Notes under the pieces: generated by a model | The model's input: only the letters and a program-made list of their open reading frames with translations | What the model was told of the DNA's origin: nothing | Database searches by the model: none | Program-made: the position numbers and the translations under genes | Shown: positions 17,312 through 26,201 of the stretch, in pieces | How positions within the stretch are numbered: the stretch's first letter is position 1 | Layout: every line of letters begins with the position of its first letter | Origin: Pseudobdellovibrio sp. | GTDB taxonomy: Bacteria; Bdellovibrionota; Bdellovibrionia; Bdellovibrionales; Bdellovibrionaceae | Direction of reading: 5' to 3' | NCBI GenBank assembly: GCA_023701385.1 | Contig: JAMPXC010000022.1 | Span: 1-52,767, forward strand | Length of the DNA stretch: 52,767 bases

Positions 17312-18418
17312 CTAGATTTTGTAAGGATGGTATTCCATTCCTAAATCTTTGGCTACTGGTTCGTAGCATACGTAACCACCATAAACATTTAAACCTTTCA
17401 TTAAAGGTTTAGATTTAGCAACTGCATCTTCAACACCCATAGCAGCGATCATTGAACCGTATTTTAACGTTACGTTAGTTAAAGCGTAAGTTGATGTACG
17501 AGGCACAACGCCTGGCATGTTAGGTACGCAGTAATGGATTACGCCATCAACTTCGTATGTAGGATTAGTGTGTGAAGTTGGGCGGCAAGTTTCGATACAA
17601 CCACCTTGGTCAACCGCAACGTCTACAACGACTGAACCTTTTTTCATTTGAGAAACCATCTCTTTAGAAACAAGAGTTGGAGCTTTATGACCAGTGATTA
17701 ATACACCACCGATAACTAAGTCAGATTCAACAACAGCTTCTTCGATATTTTTTGCGTTCGAGAATAAAGTTTGGCAACGACCTTGGAAGATATCATCTAA
17801 GTACTCTAAACGAGCAGTGGAAACGTCTAAGATAGTCACTTGAGCGCCAAGACCTACAGCCATTTTAGCTGCGTTAGTTCCTACAACACCACCACCGATG
17901 ATAGTTACTTTACCAGGTTTAACACCAGTCACGCCGCCAAGTAAGATACCTTTACCGGCGTGGTCTTTTTGTAAGTAGAAAGCACCGATTTGAGTTGCCA
18001 TACGACCAGCAACTTCAGACATCGGAGTTAATAATGGTAATGAACCATTTTCTAATTGGATAGTTTCGTAAGCGATAGCTTTAACTTTGCGCTCAGCTAA
18101 AACTTTAGTAAGTTTCGGTTCAGCAGCTAAGTGTAAGTATGTGTACATGATTTGGTTTTCACGCATTAATTCATATTCATCTGGAAGTGGTTCTTTCACT
18201 TTCATGATCATATCAGCTTTAGCGTAAACTTCTTTTTTCGTATCGATGATTTTTGCACCAGCTTTTTCGTACTGTTCGTTCGAAATACCGCTGCCAAGAC
18301 CTGCGTCTTTTTCAACGATCACTGTGTGACCTTCTTTAGTTAACTGTTTCGCACCCGCTTCAGTCATACCTACGCGGTTTTCGCTGATTTTGATTTCCTT
18401 AGGAACTCCGATAATCAT
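17312..18418 (-). CDS. ald: Alanine dehydrogenase
   Basis: Catalyses NAD-dependent oxidative deamination of L-alanine to pyruvate and ammonia, or the reverse. The 368-residue length is typical. The N-terminal [19 protein letters not shown] motif, [10 protein letters not shown], the NAD site [17 protein letters not shown] near residues 172-188, VDQGGCIET and the [20 protein letters not shown] segment are all characteristic. AGGAG precedes the ATG. It is a single-gene unit with a strong terminator. In an amino-acid-feeding organism this would channel alanine into central carbon metabolism. Confidence 0.98.
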   Translation of the reverse strand: MIIGVPKEIKISENRVGMTEAGAKQLTKEGHTVIVEKDAGLGSGISNEQYEKAGAKIIDTKKEVYAKADMIMKVKEPLPDEYELMRENQIMYTYLHLAAEPKLTKVLAERKVKAIAYETIQLENGSLPLLTPMSEVAGRMATQIGAFYLQKDHAGKGILLGGVTGVKPGKVTIIGGGVVGTNAAKMAVGLGAQVTILDVSTARLEYLDDIFQGRCQTLFSNAKNIEEAVVESDLVIGGVLITGHKAPTLVSKEMVSQMKKGSVVVDVAVDQGGCIETCRPTSHTNPTYEVDGVIHYCVPNMPGVVPRTSTYALTNVTLKYGSMIAAMGVEDAVAKSKPLMKGLNVYGGYVCYEPVAKDLGMEYHPYKI

Positions 18419-18547
18419 GTCTATCTCCTGCGCGCTTGCAATCGCGACTATAAATAATTTTGAGAGCCCACAACCTACCAGCGCCTCTATAAAAGAGCAA
18501 TTAATCTAATTCTTAGTGGTCTTGTGCTATGGAATTAATGCACAGTT

Positions 18548-18958
18548 TTATTGCAGATTAACGCCGTAGTCGGCTTCTATTCGATTCTGCAGGTCGCGGT
18601 AATTCACGGGTTTGGTAAAATATCCCTTTGCCCCTAGGTTAAACGACTTCTGAATACTGGCCTCGTCGTCGTAAGCACTCATCATAAAAACATCTATACT
18701 TGGAAATTTTTTTTTAACTTTTGCCAGCAGCTCAAAACCCGAAACTTCGGGCATATTAATATCGGTAAATAAAACTTCTAAACCTGGATGCCTTACGCTG
18801 TGCTCAAAGTAATCCAGACAATCTTTGGCGTTTTCAAAAAAATGATATCGGATATTCCCGCGCTCAATAGGTTTACGTAAGCGCATCTCGTAAATAATGC
18901 CTACACTTGATTCGTCATCAACGATCACAACATCAAGAGGTGGCAGACTCGGCGTCAT
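18548..18958 (-). CDS. Single-domain (CheY-like) response regulator
   Basis: 136 residues forming one receiver domain. The acidic pair is at VIVDDES (Asp14/Asp15), phospho-acceptor Asp66 in LFTDINMPEVSGFEL, conserved Ser in MMSAY and the switch Lys in FTKPV near 117. There is no output domain, so it signals by protein contact. Its start overlaps the stop of the kinase gene by 4 bp (ATGA), so the kinase is the likely phosphodonor. Confidence 0.95.
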   Translation of the reverse strand: MTPSLPPLDVVIVDDESSVGIIYEMRLRKPIERGNIRYHFFENAKDCLDYFEHSVRHPGLEVLFTDINMPEVSGFELLAKVKKKFPSIDVFMMSAYDDEASIQKSFNLGAKGYFTKPVNYRDLQNRIEADYGVNLQ

Positions 18959-20256
18959 GAAGTCACCTCGGGCTCAGCCAATAAAAACACCTCTGGAAAT
19001 TCTATAATCACTTCAGTGTATTCGTTTTCTTTACTTAAGATATCGAAAGTGCCGCGGTTTTTTTCGACCATCTGTTTAGCGACCCAAAGCCCTAACCCCG
19101 TGCCTTCACCCGGAGGTTTGGTTGTGTAAAATTCGTCGCAAACATGCAGCAGATGAGTTTGCGGGATACCTGTTCCGTTATCACGAATCCGAATTTGACA
19201 GCGGCCACGTTCGACATGCAGATCAACTCTTAACTCCGGAATAAAACCTCCGTCACTGCGCTGTAGTTTTTCACTTAAAGCGTAGACCGCATTATCAATA
19301 ACATTAATAAACATCCGTTCAACCCCTGGCGAATCGATCAGATTTAATTCTACGTGTGGGGAGATATGAATACTTTTTCGCAGTTTTGATTTTAGGCTGA
19401 TATCGTTTCGCGAACGAAAAAACACATCTAAAGCATGACTTAACAGAGTTGAAACATCGATTCGTTCAGGCTGCATGTTTTCGTCTTGGCGGGCCTGTTT
19501 TAGCATATTGGTGATAATATCGTTGGCTCTTACCCCGTACTGGTAAATCATGTCCAGCGCACGCCTTCGCGATTCTGAATCAATTTCACTGCTCATCAAA
19601 AGCTCTGAGGCATTAATAATGATATTCAACGGATTTTTTAATTCGTGCGCAATGCCCAACGTAATACGTCCGATGGTCGCTAATTTTTCCTGAGAAATTA
19701 ATTGCATCGTCCGCTCTTGCACCAGTTTTTCAAGATCTTCGTTGTGTTGTTTTAATGTCTCTTCAACATCTAATCGGCGGTATTCAGCACCGATGCGGGC
19801 CGCAAAGAATTCGACCACCGAGGTCATGAGTTCTAATTCTTTAAAGGGCTGAGCATCCATAACGACCAGCAAACCTAAAAGTTCGCCATCCGGCGAAAAA
19901 AATGGAGCTCCCATGTAAGATTGGGCTTTCATATCTTTTAACAACTGATCGCGAGGAAACAGATGTTGTACATTTTCTCCATAACAGCTCACTCGCGTGC
20001 CACACAAAACATCGGCACAGGGCGAACCTTCAAGTTCATACGTGACATTGTCGATAAATTTTCCGTCTGAATAAAGGTAGTCCGTCAGCACGCTTTTTTC
20101 TTGCGGTTTGATCGCATGGCCGACCATCACATATTTTACATTCAAAGCCTTGGCTAACCGGTGAATCAATTCGCGGATATATTCTTTTCCTGACAGAAGT
20201 TGATCGACATTGTAAATACCGCGAATGACTTCCAAGACATTTCTGCTGGTGCCCAT
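18955..20256 (-). CDS. GAF-domain sensor histidine kinase
   Basis: I use the ATG at 20256, which has GGAGG 7 bp upstream. A TTG at 20271 would add five residues. The product is about 433 residues: an N-terminal GAF-like sensor (about 15-165, ending before a coiled coil with EDLEKLVQERTMQL), a HisKA dimerisation domain with H-box GIAHELKNPLN near residue 204, and a HATPase with N-box MFINVIDNAVYAL, RDNGTGIP and GEGTGLGLWV. No membrane segment is visible, so it is probably cytoplasmic. It is coupled to the single-domain response regulator downstream. Confidence 0.95.
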   Translation of the reverse strand: MGTSRNVLEVIRGIYNVDQLLSGKEYIRELIHRLAKALNVKYVMVGHAIKPQEKSVLTDYLYSDGKFIDNVTYELEGSPCADVLCGTRVSCYGENVQHLFPRDQLLKDMKAQSYMGAPFFSPDGELLGLLVVMDAQPFKELELMTSVVEFFAARIGAEYRRLDVEETLKQHNEDLEKLVQERTMQLISQEKLATIGRITLGIAHELKNPLNIIINASELLMSSEIDSESRRRALDMIYQYGVRANDIITNMLKQARQDENMQPERIDVSTLLSHALDVFFRSRNDISLKSKLRKSIHISPHVELNLIDSPGVERMFINVIDNAVYALSEKLQRSDGGFIPELRVDLHVERGRCQIRIRDNGTGIPQTHLLHVCDEFYTTKPPGEGTGLGLWVAKQMVEKNRGTFDILSKENEYTEVIIEFPEVFLLAEPEVTS

Positions 20257-20313
20257 AAACAACCTCCGCAAAATATTTTAGCCGTGACGCTTCGTTGTAA
20301 TCTATGTTTTTCT

Positions 20314-20652
20314 CTACAGTTTTTTATACAGGTCTTCATCAAAACCAAAGCATAACACTTTGCTGCCTGACTCTAAGATCGGTCTTTTGATCGCTGAGCT
20401 ATTTTTTAACAACAAGTCAATTTGCTCACCGCGACTTGCAGCCTCAAATTCGTCTTTGATCTTACGAAAAGTGGGGCCTTTTTTATTGGCCGGCAAATCG
20501 CCAAAAACTTTTTCCCAACGTTTTAAATCTTCGGCTGTGGGCGGAGTTTTCTTAAAATCCACGAAATCGTAATCAATTTTCTTTTTTTCTAAAGCCTGAC
20601 GCGCTTTTTTAACCGTGTCACAATTAGGAATTCCGTACATTTTATATTTCAT
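20314..20652 (-). CDS. ArsC/Spx-family protein, YffB-like
   Basis: 112 residues with a thioredoxin-like ArsC fold. The start MKYKMYGIPNCDTVKKARQ has a single Cys11, followed by YDFVDFKKTPPT and a late SAIKRPILESGSKVLCFGFDE with the conserved R-P-I pattern. The NCDTVKKA motif matches YffB, which binds glutathione, rather than a true arsenate reductase or Spx. The exact role is unknown. It lies 20 bp after the alkyltransferase-like gene on the same strand. Confidence 0.9.
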   Translation of the reverse strand: MKYKMYGIPNCDTVKKARQALEKKKIDYDFVDFKKTPPTAEDLKRWEKVFGDLPANKKGPTFRKIKDEFEAASRGEQIDLLLKNSSAIKRPILESGSKVLCFGFDEDLYKKL

Positions 20653-20672
20653 TTTTGATCCTTAAATTCTAT

Positions 20673-21083
20673 TTACGCAAACATCTTAGGTTTAACTTTT
20701 GAAACAGCTCCGCCCGAAATCGAAGCTGGAATCTTCTTCTTCGGGGCGGTCTTCATGTTCCACTGAAACTTTTTAAAATTCACAGTGCCCGTATCAGAAA
20801 ACTGAATGCCTTCTTTTTCTAAAAGCCTTTTCTGAGTTTTATATTCTTTAGTAAATTTATGAAAAGAAATTTTACCTTGCGAATTAATCACCCGCTGCCA
20901 CGGAAGTTTATACTTTTTCGAGCAAGCATGTAAAATCCAGGCGACACCGCGCGAGCCCCCTGAGTTTCCTGAAATCTTGGCGATTTGCCCGTAAGTAGCG
21001 ACTTTACCGCGCGGGATTTTTTTAACCATCTTAATCACCGCTTTGGTAAACGGTGTATTTTCATTCACTTTTTTAAACGCCAT
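20673..21083 (-). CDS. Alkyltransferase-like (ATL) DNA-binding protein
   Basis: 136 residues with the DNA-binding fold of O6-alkylguanine-DNA alkyltransferase: IPRGKVATYGQIAKISG, the RGVAWILHAC helix, then PWQRVINSQGKIS. The catalytic Cys of the PCHR motif is replaced by Trp62. This is the hallmark of ATL proteins, which bind O6-alkylguanine without repairing it and hand it to nucleotide excision repair. A lysine-rich C-terminal extension of about 25 residues is not usual. It is expressed leftward with the YffB-like gene. Confidence 0.93.
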   Translation of the reverse strand: MAFKKVNENTPFTKAVIKMVKKIPRGKVATYGQIAKISGNSGGSRGVAWILHACSKKYKLPWQRVINSQGKISFHKFTKEYKTQKRLLEKEGIQFSDTGTVNFKKFQWNMKTAPKKKIPASISGGAVSKVKPKMFA

Positions 21084-21204
21084 GACGGCAGTCTAATATG
21101 AAAACTTATCGATTTTCAACTGATCGTCCAACGTGTTTAAATTTTCTTGTTTCTGCTTAAGCCGGATTCTCTAATTTTTACGAATAAGAAATAAACTTTC
21201 AAAA

Positions 21205-21639
21205 TTACTCGAAATGACCCGTCAGCGTTTGGTTGCAAAGTTTGAAACCTAATTTAATGCGCACATCGTGCCCGTCTGATAAAGGTGGAATTTCGTTTTC
21301 AGCAAACCAAGCGATCTCGCTGGTTTCTTCTGATGTTGTGGGTTCACCTCCAACAAGTTCACCGCGGTAACACACATGGCAGAATTCGTTTTCTTTCCAA
21401 GGGTAGTTTTTGTATTCGTAACATTGTGAACTGAACACACCTAATAGACCGGTGATTTTAACCACGTAACCTGACTCTTCAAAACATTCACGAGCAGCAC
21501 ATTGGGCTGGTGTTTCGCCCAGATCTTGCTTACCGCCTGGCAAACACCAAAAACCGTTGTCAGTGCGTTTTACCAGTAAAACTTTATTTTCCGAATTTAG
21601 AACAAAGACATCAGCAGCTGGGCTAAGCTTAGTGCCCAT
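21205..21639 (-). CDS. Nudix hydrolase
   Basis: About 144 residues from the ATG at 21639, which lies 2 bp past the lpxC stop. The ribosome site (GGAG...AGG) sits within the end of lpxC. A GTG at 21657 is an alternative that would overlap lpxC by 16 bp. The Nudix box is complete: GGKQDLGETPAQCAARECFEESG at about residues 36-58, with the REXXEE metal ligands. Such enzymes hydrolyse nucleoside diphosphates linked to another group; the substrate is unknown. The tight junction with lpxC suggests translational coupling. Confidence 0.93.
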   Translation of the reverse strand: MGTKLSPAADVFVLNSENKVLLVKRTDNGFWCLPGGKQDLGETPAQCAARECFEESGYVVKITGLLGVFSSQCYEYKNYPWKENEFCHVCYRGELVGGEPTTSEETSEIAWFAENEIPPLSDGHDVRIKLGFKLCNQTLTGHFE

Positions 21640-21641
21640 TT

Positions 21642-22547
21642 TTAGCCTACGCTCCACTGAGAGAACTTTTTCATTTCACTGGATACGTCAGCACCAAGTT
21701 CAACGAAACGGTAACTTTGTGGTTGTGATACGATCTTACGAACTAACTTATTCATAATATCGTGACCGGCTTTGTGTAAAATTAAATGACCCATTAATGG
21801 CATCTCTAAAGTGACTAGATCACCTAACGCATCTAATACTTTATGGCGAACGAATTCGTCTTTATAACGTAAACCATCCGGGTTAATCACTTTTGAATCA
21901 TCTAACACGATACAGTTATCAAGCGATCCACCTTTAGCAAGACCTGAAGCTTTTAGCTGTTCAACATCTTTTAAAAAACCGAATGTTCTAGCCGGTGCGA
22001 TTTCACGAGCGAAAGATTGCTCGGTGATTTCCATATCAATTGTTTCTTTGCCGATCACGGGATGCGGAAAATCGATCGTCACAGCTACACGTAACCCGTG
22101 GTACGGAAGAACATACGCGTGTTTATCACCTTCAGAATAACTGATAGGTTCAGTGATATAACAATATTTTCTAGGCTCATCTAATTCGATAAGTTCGGCG
22201 TTCATTAAAGCTTGGGTAAAGTAAATTGAACTGCCATCACAGATGGGAATTTCTGGGCCATCAAGCTCGATATAAATATTATCAATTCTTAAAGCCGATA
22301 AAGATGAAACACAGTGTTCAATCGTGGCCACTTTAAAAATATCGCCACCCACAACTGTTTGATAACTGACTGCTTGCACATTTGTCGCTGATACTTTCAA
22401 AAAAGGTTTTCCCGGAAGATCGGCACGAATAAAATAAACGCCGGTATTGGCCGGAGCGGGTTTAAAACGTAATGTGCAGATTTCACCTGAGTGAATACCC
22501 ACACCTTTAACTTCTACCGTTTTACGAATTGTCTTTTGAAAAAACAT
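21642..22547 (-). CDS. lpxC: UDP-3-O-acyl-N-acetylglucosamine deacetylase
   Basis: Performs the committed, zinc-dependent step of lipid A synthesis. The 301-residue length is normal. Zinc ligand His78 lies in [17 protein letters not shown], and the second motif [13 protein letters not shown] near 232-244 supplies His and Asp, followed by a late [12 protein letters not shown] with the catalytic His. [12 protein letters not shown] is also typical. The gene begins inside the last 26 bp of ruvB, so it is read as part of the ruvCAB run. Together with lptF and lptE it shows that the organism makes LPS. Confidence 0.97.
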   Translation of the reverse strand: MFFQKTIRKTVEVKGVGIHSGEICTLRFKPAPANTGVYFIRADLPGKPFLKVSATNVQAVSYQTVVGGDIFKVATIEHCVSSLSALRIDNIYIELDGPEIPICDGSSIYFTQALMNAELIELDEPRKYCYITEPISYSEGDKHAYVLPYHGLRVAVTIDFPHPVIGKETIDMEITEQSFAREIAPARTFGFLKDVEQLKASGLAKGGSLDNCIVLDDSKVINPDGLRYKDEFVRHKVLDALGDLVTLEMPLMGHLILHKAGHDIMNKLVRKIVSQPQSYRFVELGADVSSEMKKFSQWSVG

Positions 22548-23520
22548 CTAAATCCTTTGCATACTGGGTCAAAGTTCTTCCACGCGGAGTTTTTTGGATC
22601 AAACCTTCTTGGATTAAGAACGGTTCGTAAACTTCTTCTAAAGTTTCGCGGTCTTCACCTAAAGCCGCTGCCATAGTTTCAATTCCTACAGGGCCGCCTT
22701 CATATTTCTCTGCCATTAATTTTAATATACGACGGTCCATATCGTCTAGCCCGTGCTTATCAACACCTAATTGATCAAGCGCATACAAAGCAATTTTTTG
22801 TGTAACGGTGCCATCACCTTTAACTTGGGCATAATCACGAACACGTTTAAGCAGACGATTAGCCACACGCGGAGTTCCCCGCGCACGACGGGCGATTTCT
22901 TCAGCCCCATTGGGTTCCATTTGTAATTCCAAAAGACCTGCTGAACGCATAAGAATTTGTTTAAGAGCATTTTTATCATAGAACTGCAGGCGCTCCTGAA
23001 TACCGAAACGGTCACGAAACGGATTATCTAGTAAACCCGCACGTGTTGTTGCCCCGATTAAAGTAAATGGCGCTAATTGAAATTTCATCGACATCGCTCC
23101 CAAACCTTCGCCGGTTACGATATCAATGTAGTAATCTTCCATCGCTGTATACAAGTACTCTTCAATTGAAGTGTGCAGACGATGAATCTCGTCGATAAAT
23201 AAAATTGAATACGGTTTTAACGAAGTTAGAATCGCCGCTAAATCGCCTTTTTTATCAATCGCTGGAGCTGAAGTAATTTTAATTTCGACATTTAACTCGT
23301 GCGCGATGATTTGCGCTAACGTCGTTTTACCTAATCCCGGAGGACCAAATAACAACGTGTGATCTAAAGGTTCTTGGCGGTTTTTAGCCGCTTGCAAGAA
23401 CACTTTAATTTTTTCTTTCACATCATCTTGGCCCGGAAACTCTTCGAACTTTTGCGGACGAAGTTTGTTTTCCCACTTTGTTTCTGTTTCAAATTGGCCA
23501 GATTCAATAATTCTAGTCAT
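22522..23520 (-). CDS. ruvB: Holliday junction branch-migration ATPase
   Basis: The hexameric motor that, with RuvA, drives branch migration of Holliday junctions. In 332 residues it shows [19 protein letters not shown], Walker [16 protein letters not shown] near 58-72, Walker [11 protein letters not shown], sensor GATTRAGLL, arginine finger region NPFRDRFGI and the winged-helix end. AAAGG precedes the ATG. It follows ruvA by 35 bp and overlaps lpxC by 26 bp. Confidence 0.98.
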   Translation of the reverse strand: MTRIIESGQFETETKWENKLRPQKFEEFPGQDDVKEKIKVFLQAAKNRQEPLDHTLLFGPPGLGKTTLAQIIAHELNVEIKITSAPAIDKKGDLAAILTSLKPYSILFIDEIHRLHTSIEEYLYTAMEDYYIDIVTGEGLGAMSMKFQLAPFTLIGATTRAGLLDNPFRDRFGIQERLQFYDKNALKQILMRSAGLLELQMEPNGAEEIARRARGTPRVANRLLKRVRDYAQVKGDGTVTQKIALYALDQLGVDKHGLDDMDRRILKLMAEKYEGGPVGIETMAAALGEDRETLEEVYEPFLIQEGLIQKTPRGRTLTQYAKDLDVFSKDNS

Positions 23521-23555
23521 GCTTAACTACCTTTGAAGTGCTTCGCACTTACCCT

Positions 23556-24146
23556 TTACAGCTGGCCAGAAAGTTTTTGTAGACCTTGGCGCACACCTTC
23601 TTCAAGGGTTGCTGTTGGTGGAACTGATTCAATAAATTGATCTACTAAGTTAGATTTAAAACCTAAATTCACTAACGCCGAAGCAATTTGTCTGTGCGTT
23701 TCTGGTTTGGCTTTAACGCCGGCTTTACCTTTTGTTTCGATAATCACAAGTTTACCTTGTAACGTTAAAACGATTTGCTCGGCTGTTTTTTTACCGATTT
23801 TAGGAAGACCAGATAAAGCTTTTGCATCGCCGGCTTCAATCCACGCTTGAATTTGTGCCATCGGAGCACCTGACATTGCTGTAAGCGCCATCTTAGGGCC
23901 GATACCGTTTACTTTTAATAATTGCATGAAGAATTCTTTTTCTGGTTTTGTTAAAAAACCAAAAAGCGTAAACGCATCTTCTCTAACATGCGAGTAAATC
24001 CATAAAGGTAAGGTCTGACCCATTAAAACTTGAGCATCAGATAAAGTTTGTGTCGTTGTCATGACTTCATAACCAACGCCATTCACTTTTAAAATTAAAT
24101 TGTCGGTCGTGACATCAAATACTGTGCCTTCTAAAAATCCGATCAT
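23556..24146 (-). CDS. ruvA: Holliday junction DNA helicase subunit
   Basis: A 196-residue RuvA starting MIGFLEGTVFDV at the ATG at 24146, which overlaps the ruvC stop by 4 bp (ATGA). A longer frame upstream lies inside ruvC and is not used. Domains in order are OB-fold (1-62), tandem helix-hairpin-helix (GIGPKMALTAMSG; LPKIGKKTAEQIVL) and a C-terminal RuvB-binding UBA-like domain (ALVNLGFKSN). It binds four-way junctions as a tetramer and loads RuvB. Confidence 0.97.
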   Translation of the reverse strand: MIGFLEGTVFDVTTDNLILKVNGVGYEVMTTTQTLSDAQVLMGQTLPLWIYSHVREDAFTLFGFLTKPEKEFFMQLLKVNGIGPKMALTAMSGAPMAQIQAWIEAGDAKALSGLPKIGKKTAEQIVLTLQGKLVIIETKGKAGVKAKPETHRQIASALVNLGFKSNLVDQFIESVPPTATLEEGVRQGLQKLSGQL

Positions 24147-24655
24147 GCTGTAGCCTCTCTTCGTTTTTTTAATGCCTGAAAACGCAATTGTGTAGCATGA
24201 AAACACGCCATCGCCAAGGCATCAGAAGCATCTAAAGATTTAACCGGCGGAAGTTTTAAAATATTTTGCACGACTAAACGCACGTGCTCTTTTTCAGCTC
24301 CCCCGTTACCCGTGATACCTTTTTTTACAACGCGAGTGGCGTATTCATGAACTTCACAACCTGCAATTAACGCTTCGTAAAGCACCACACCCCGCGCATG
24401 ACCTAGTTTAAAAGCTGAGTCTGCATTCTTACCTAAAAAGATTTTTTCTAAAGACACGTGATCTGGCTTATAACTTTTCATCAGATCACGAACACCTTCG
24501 CCGATTTCAAGTAATCTTGTACTCAAGTTTTCTTCGGCATTAAATTTAAGAACGCCGTATTCAAGAGCTTTCATAACAAGAGGTTGCGTGCTTGAAACTT
24601 CAAGTGCTGCAAAACCTAAAAATCTTGATCCGGGGTCAATTCCTAAAATAATCAT
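24143..24655 (-). CDS. ruvC: Holliday junction resolvase
   Basis: A 170-residue endonuclease that cuts Holliday junctions in symmetrical pairs. The acidic catalytic set is visible: Asp7 in ILGIDPGSRFLGFA, Glu in SLEKIF near 67, and the Asp pair in SLDASDALAMACFH near 145-150. It is first in ruvC-ruvA-ruvB, with the next start overlapping by 4 bp. It is divergent from a TPR gene 65 bp away, so the promoter lies in that gap. Confidence 0.97.
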   Translation of the reverse strand: MIILGIDPGSRFLGFAALEVSSTQPLVMKALEYGVLKFNAEENLSTRLLEIGEGVRDLMKSYKPDHVSLEKIFLGKNADSAFKLGHARGVVLYEALIAGCEVHEYATRVVKKGITGNGGAEKEHVRLVVQNILKLPPVKSLDASDALAMACFHATQLRFQALKKRREATA

Positions 24656-24720
24656 CTCGATATTTATTCAATACTAAACCCCTTGCGGAGCCAACAATAT
24701 AATGCCAGAATTAAAGCCAG

Positions 24721-25575
24721 ATGACACAAGATGGAATGCCTAAAAAAGACCAAAAAGATTCTCTAGCAATAAAGAGAATTGAAAGCTTACAAGCTGAGCT
24801 TGAGCAAAATCCACGCTCTCTTTCATTCCCCCAGCTGGCTGATCTTTACTTAGAAAAAGACATGGTCGATGAAGCCTACGATGTGCTTCAAAAAGGCTTA
24901 CATTTTCATCCGAATTCTGTGAGCGGAATGCTGATTCTGACTCGTATTTTAAAAACAAGAAACCATTTTCCGGAAGCTGAAGCTCTACTTAACAAATCAA
25001 TCCGTTTAGCTCCGCAAAACTGGCAAGCTTACTTGATGCGCGCCGATCTTTACGTGCGCACCGGCAAACATAAAGCGGCCTTAGAAGATTTTAAAAAAGT
25101 GTTGATGTTCAATTCAACTCACCCGGTCGCGCGTAAAGCTGTGGCAAAATTAGAAATGATCACAGCTGATGAAGACATCGATGCCGATGCTGAATTTTCA
25201 GTCCAACCGCTGCAAAAAATGGCCGAAGTTCCAGAGCCAAAGCCAGCGGAACCGGAAGCAGCACCGTTCGGACAAATCTCTCCTAAATTAGAGCGCATTT
25301 TATCGGTGATTGATGCATTTACTATGCGCCAAGATTACGCCAAAGCTCTTAAATTGCTTTATGAATGTAAATCTGAGTTTGGTGCACACCCTGAAATTGA
25401 AGACCGACTTCTTAAGCTTTCACAGTACGAAACTGCTGAAAAAATACGCCCAAAAACAGAGGCTAAAATCTCTGAATCTAAAAAAGCTCTGATCATCGAG
25501 AAAAAGCAAAAGGCTTTAGAATTATTGCTGCGCAGGGTAATGAAGATGCAAAACGAGCGATTAGTTCACAACTAG
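24721..25575 (+). CDS. TPR-repeat protein
   Basis: A 284-residue soluble protein. At least three tetratricopeptide repeats lie between about 35 and 150 (FPQLADLYLEKDMVDEAYDV; VSGMLILTRILKTRNHFPEA; WQAYLMRADLYVRTGKHKAA). An acidic/proline-rich linker and a second helical region with EIEDRLLKL follow. TPRs mediate protein contact; no enzyme domain is present. I use the ATG at 24721, with weak ribosome site; a second ATG lies five codons on. It precedes efp by 47 bp. The partner is unknown. Confidence 0.85.
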   Translation: MTQDGMPKKDQKDSLAIKRIESLQAELEQNPRSLSFPQLADLYLEKDMVDEAYDVLQKGLHFHPNSVSGMLILTRILKTRNHFPEAEALLNKSIRLAPQNWQAYLMRADLYVRTGKHKAALEDFKKVLMFNSTHPVARKAVAKLEMITADEDIDADAEFSVQPLQKMAEVPEPKPAEPEAAPFGQISPKLERILSVIDAFTMRQDYAKALKLLYECKSEFGAHPEIEDRLLKLSQYETAEKIRPKTEAKISESKKALIIEKKQKALELLLRRVMKMQNERLVHN

Positions 25576-25622
25576 CCCGTAAACAGTTATATTTATTCGA
25601 TAAATTCATTATTGGAGTAAGT

Positions 25623-26189
25623 ATGTACGAAACGGCAGATTTTAGAAAAAATTTAAAAATCATGGTTGAAGGTTCGCCTTATGTGATCGTTGATTTCCAA
25701 CACGTTAAACCAGGAAAAGGAAATCAGTTCTCTAGAACTAAATTAAGAAACCTATTAACTGGTCAAAATCTTGAGCGCACTTTCAAGTCTGGCGAAAAAT
25801 TCGAAGTACCTAACGTTGAAAACATCGAAATGACTTTCTTATACAAAGACGACAACGGTTACAATTTCATGAACCAAGCAAACTACGAACAAATTTGCAT
25901 GATGGAACACGAAATCGGCGATGCTAAGAATTACTTAATCGAAAACTTAAACGTATTCATTACTATCTATAATGAAAAACCAGTAAACGTTGAGGTTCCT
26001 AAAGCTGTTAATATGAAAGTGGCGCAAACTGAACCGGGCATCAAAGGTGACCGCGTAACAGGAGCGACAAAACAAGCTACAATGGAAACGGGATTAGTTG
26101 TTAACGTTCCACTTCACATCAATGAAGGCGACACTTTAAGAATTGATTCTACAGAAGACGCTTACGTAGAGCGCGTAAGCCAAAAGTAG
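25623..26189 (+). CDS. efp: Translation elongation factor P
   Basis: EF-P relieves ribosome stalling at polyproline stretches. The 188-residue length and three beta-barrel domains are standard. The tip loop HVKPGKGNQF places Lys32 where the modified residue sits in the lysylated EF-P group; no modification enzyme is in the window. The ending GDTLRIDSTEDAYVERV is typical. TTGGAGTAAGT is a good ribosome site. It leads the run that continues into tamB and tamA. Confidence 0.98.
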   Translation: MYETADFRKNLKIMVEGSPYVIVDFQHVKPGKGNQFSRTKLRNLLTGQNLERTFKSGEKFEVPNVENIEMTFLYKDDNGYNFMNQANYEQICMMEHEIGDAKNYLIENLNVFITIYNEKPVNVEVPKAVNMKVAQTEPGIKGDRVTGATKQATMETGLVVNVPLHINEGDTLRIDSTEDAYVERVSQK

Positions 26190-26201
26190 TTTTCCAAGCG
26201 G

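Noticed and set aside
24150-24206. N-terminal extension of RuvA to 24206
   Set aside because: It overlaps ruvC coding sequence and is not part of the family; MIGFLEG at 24146 is the normal start.
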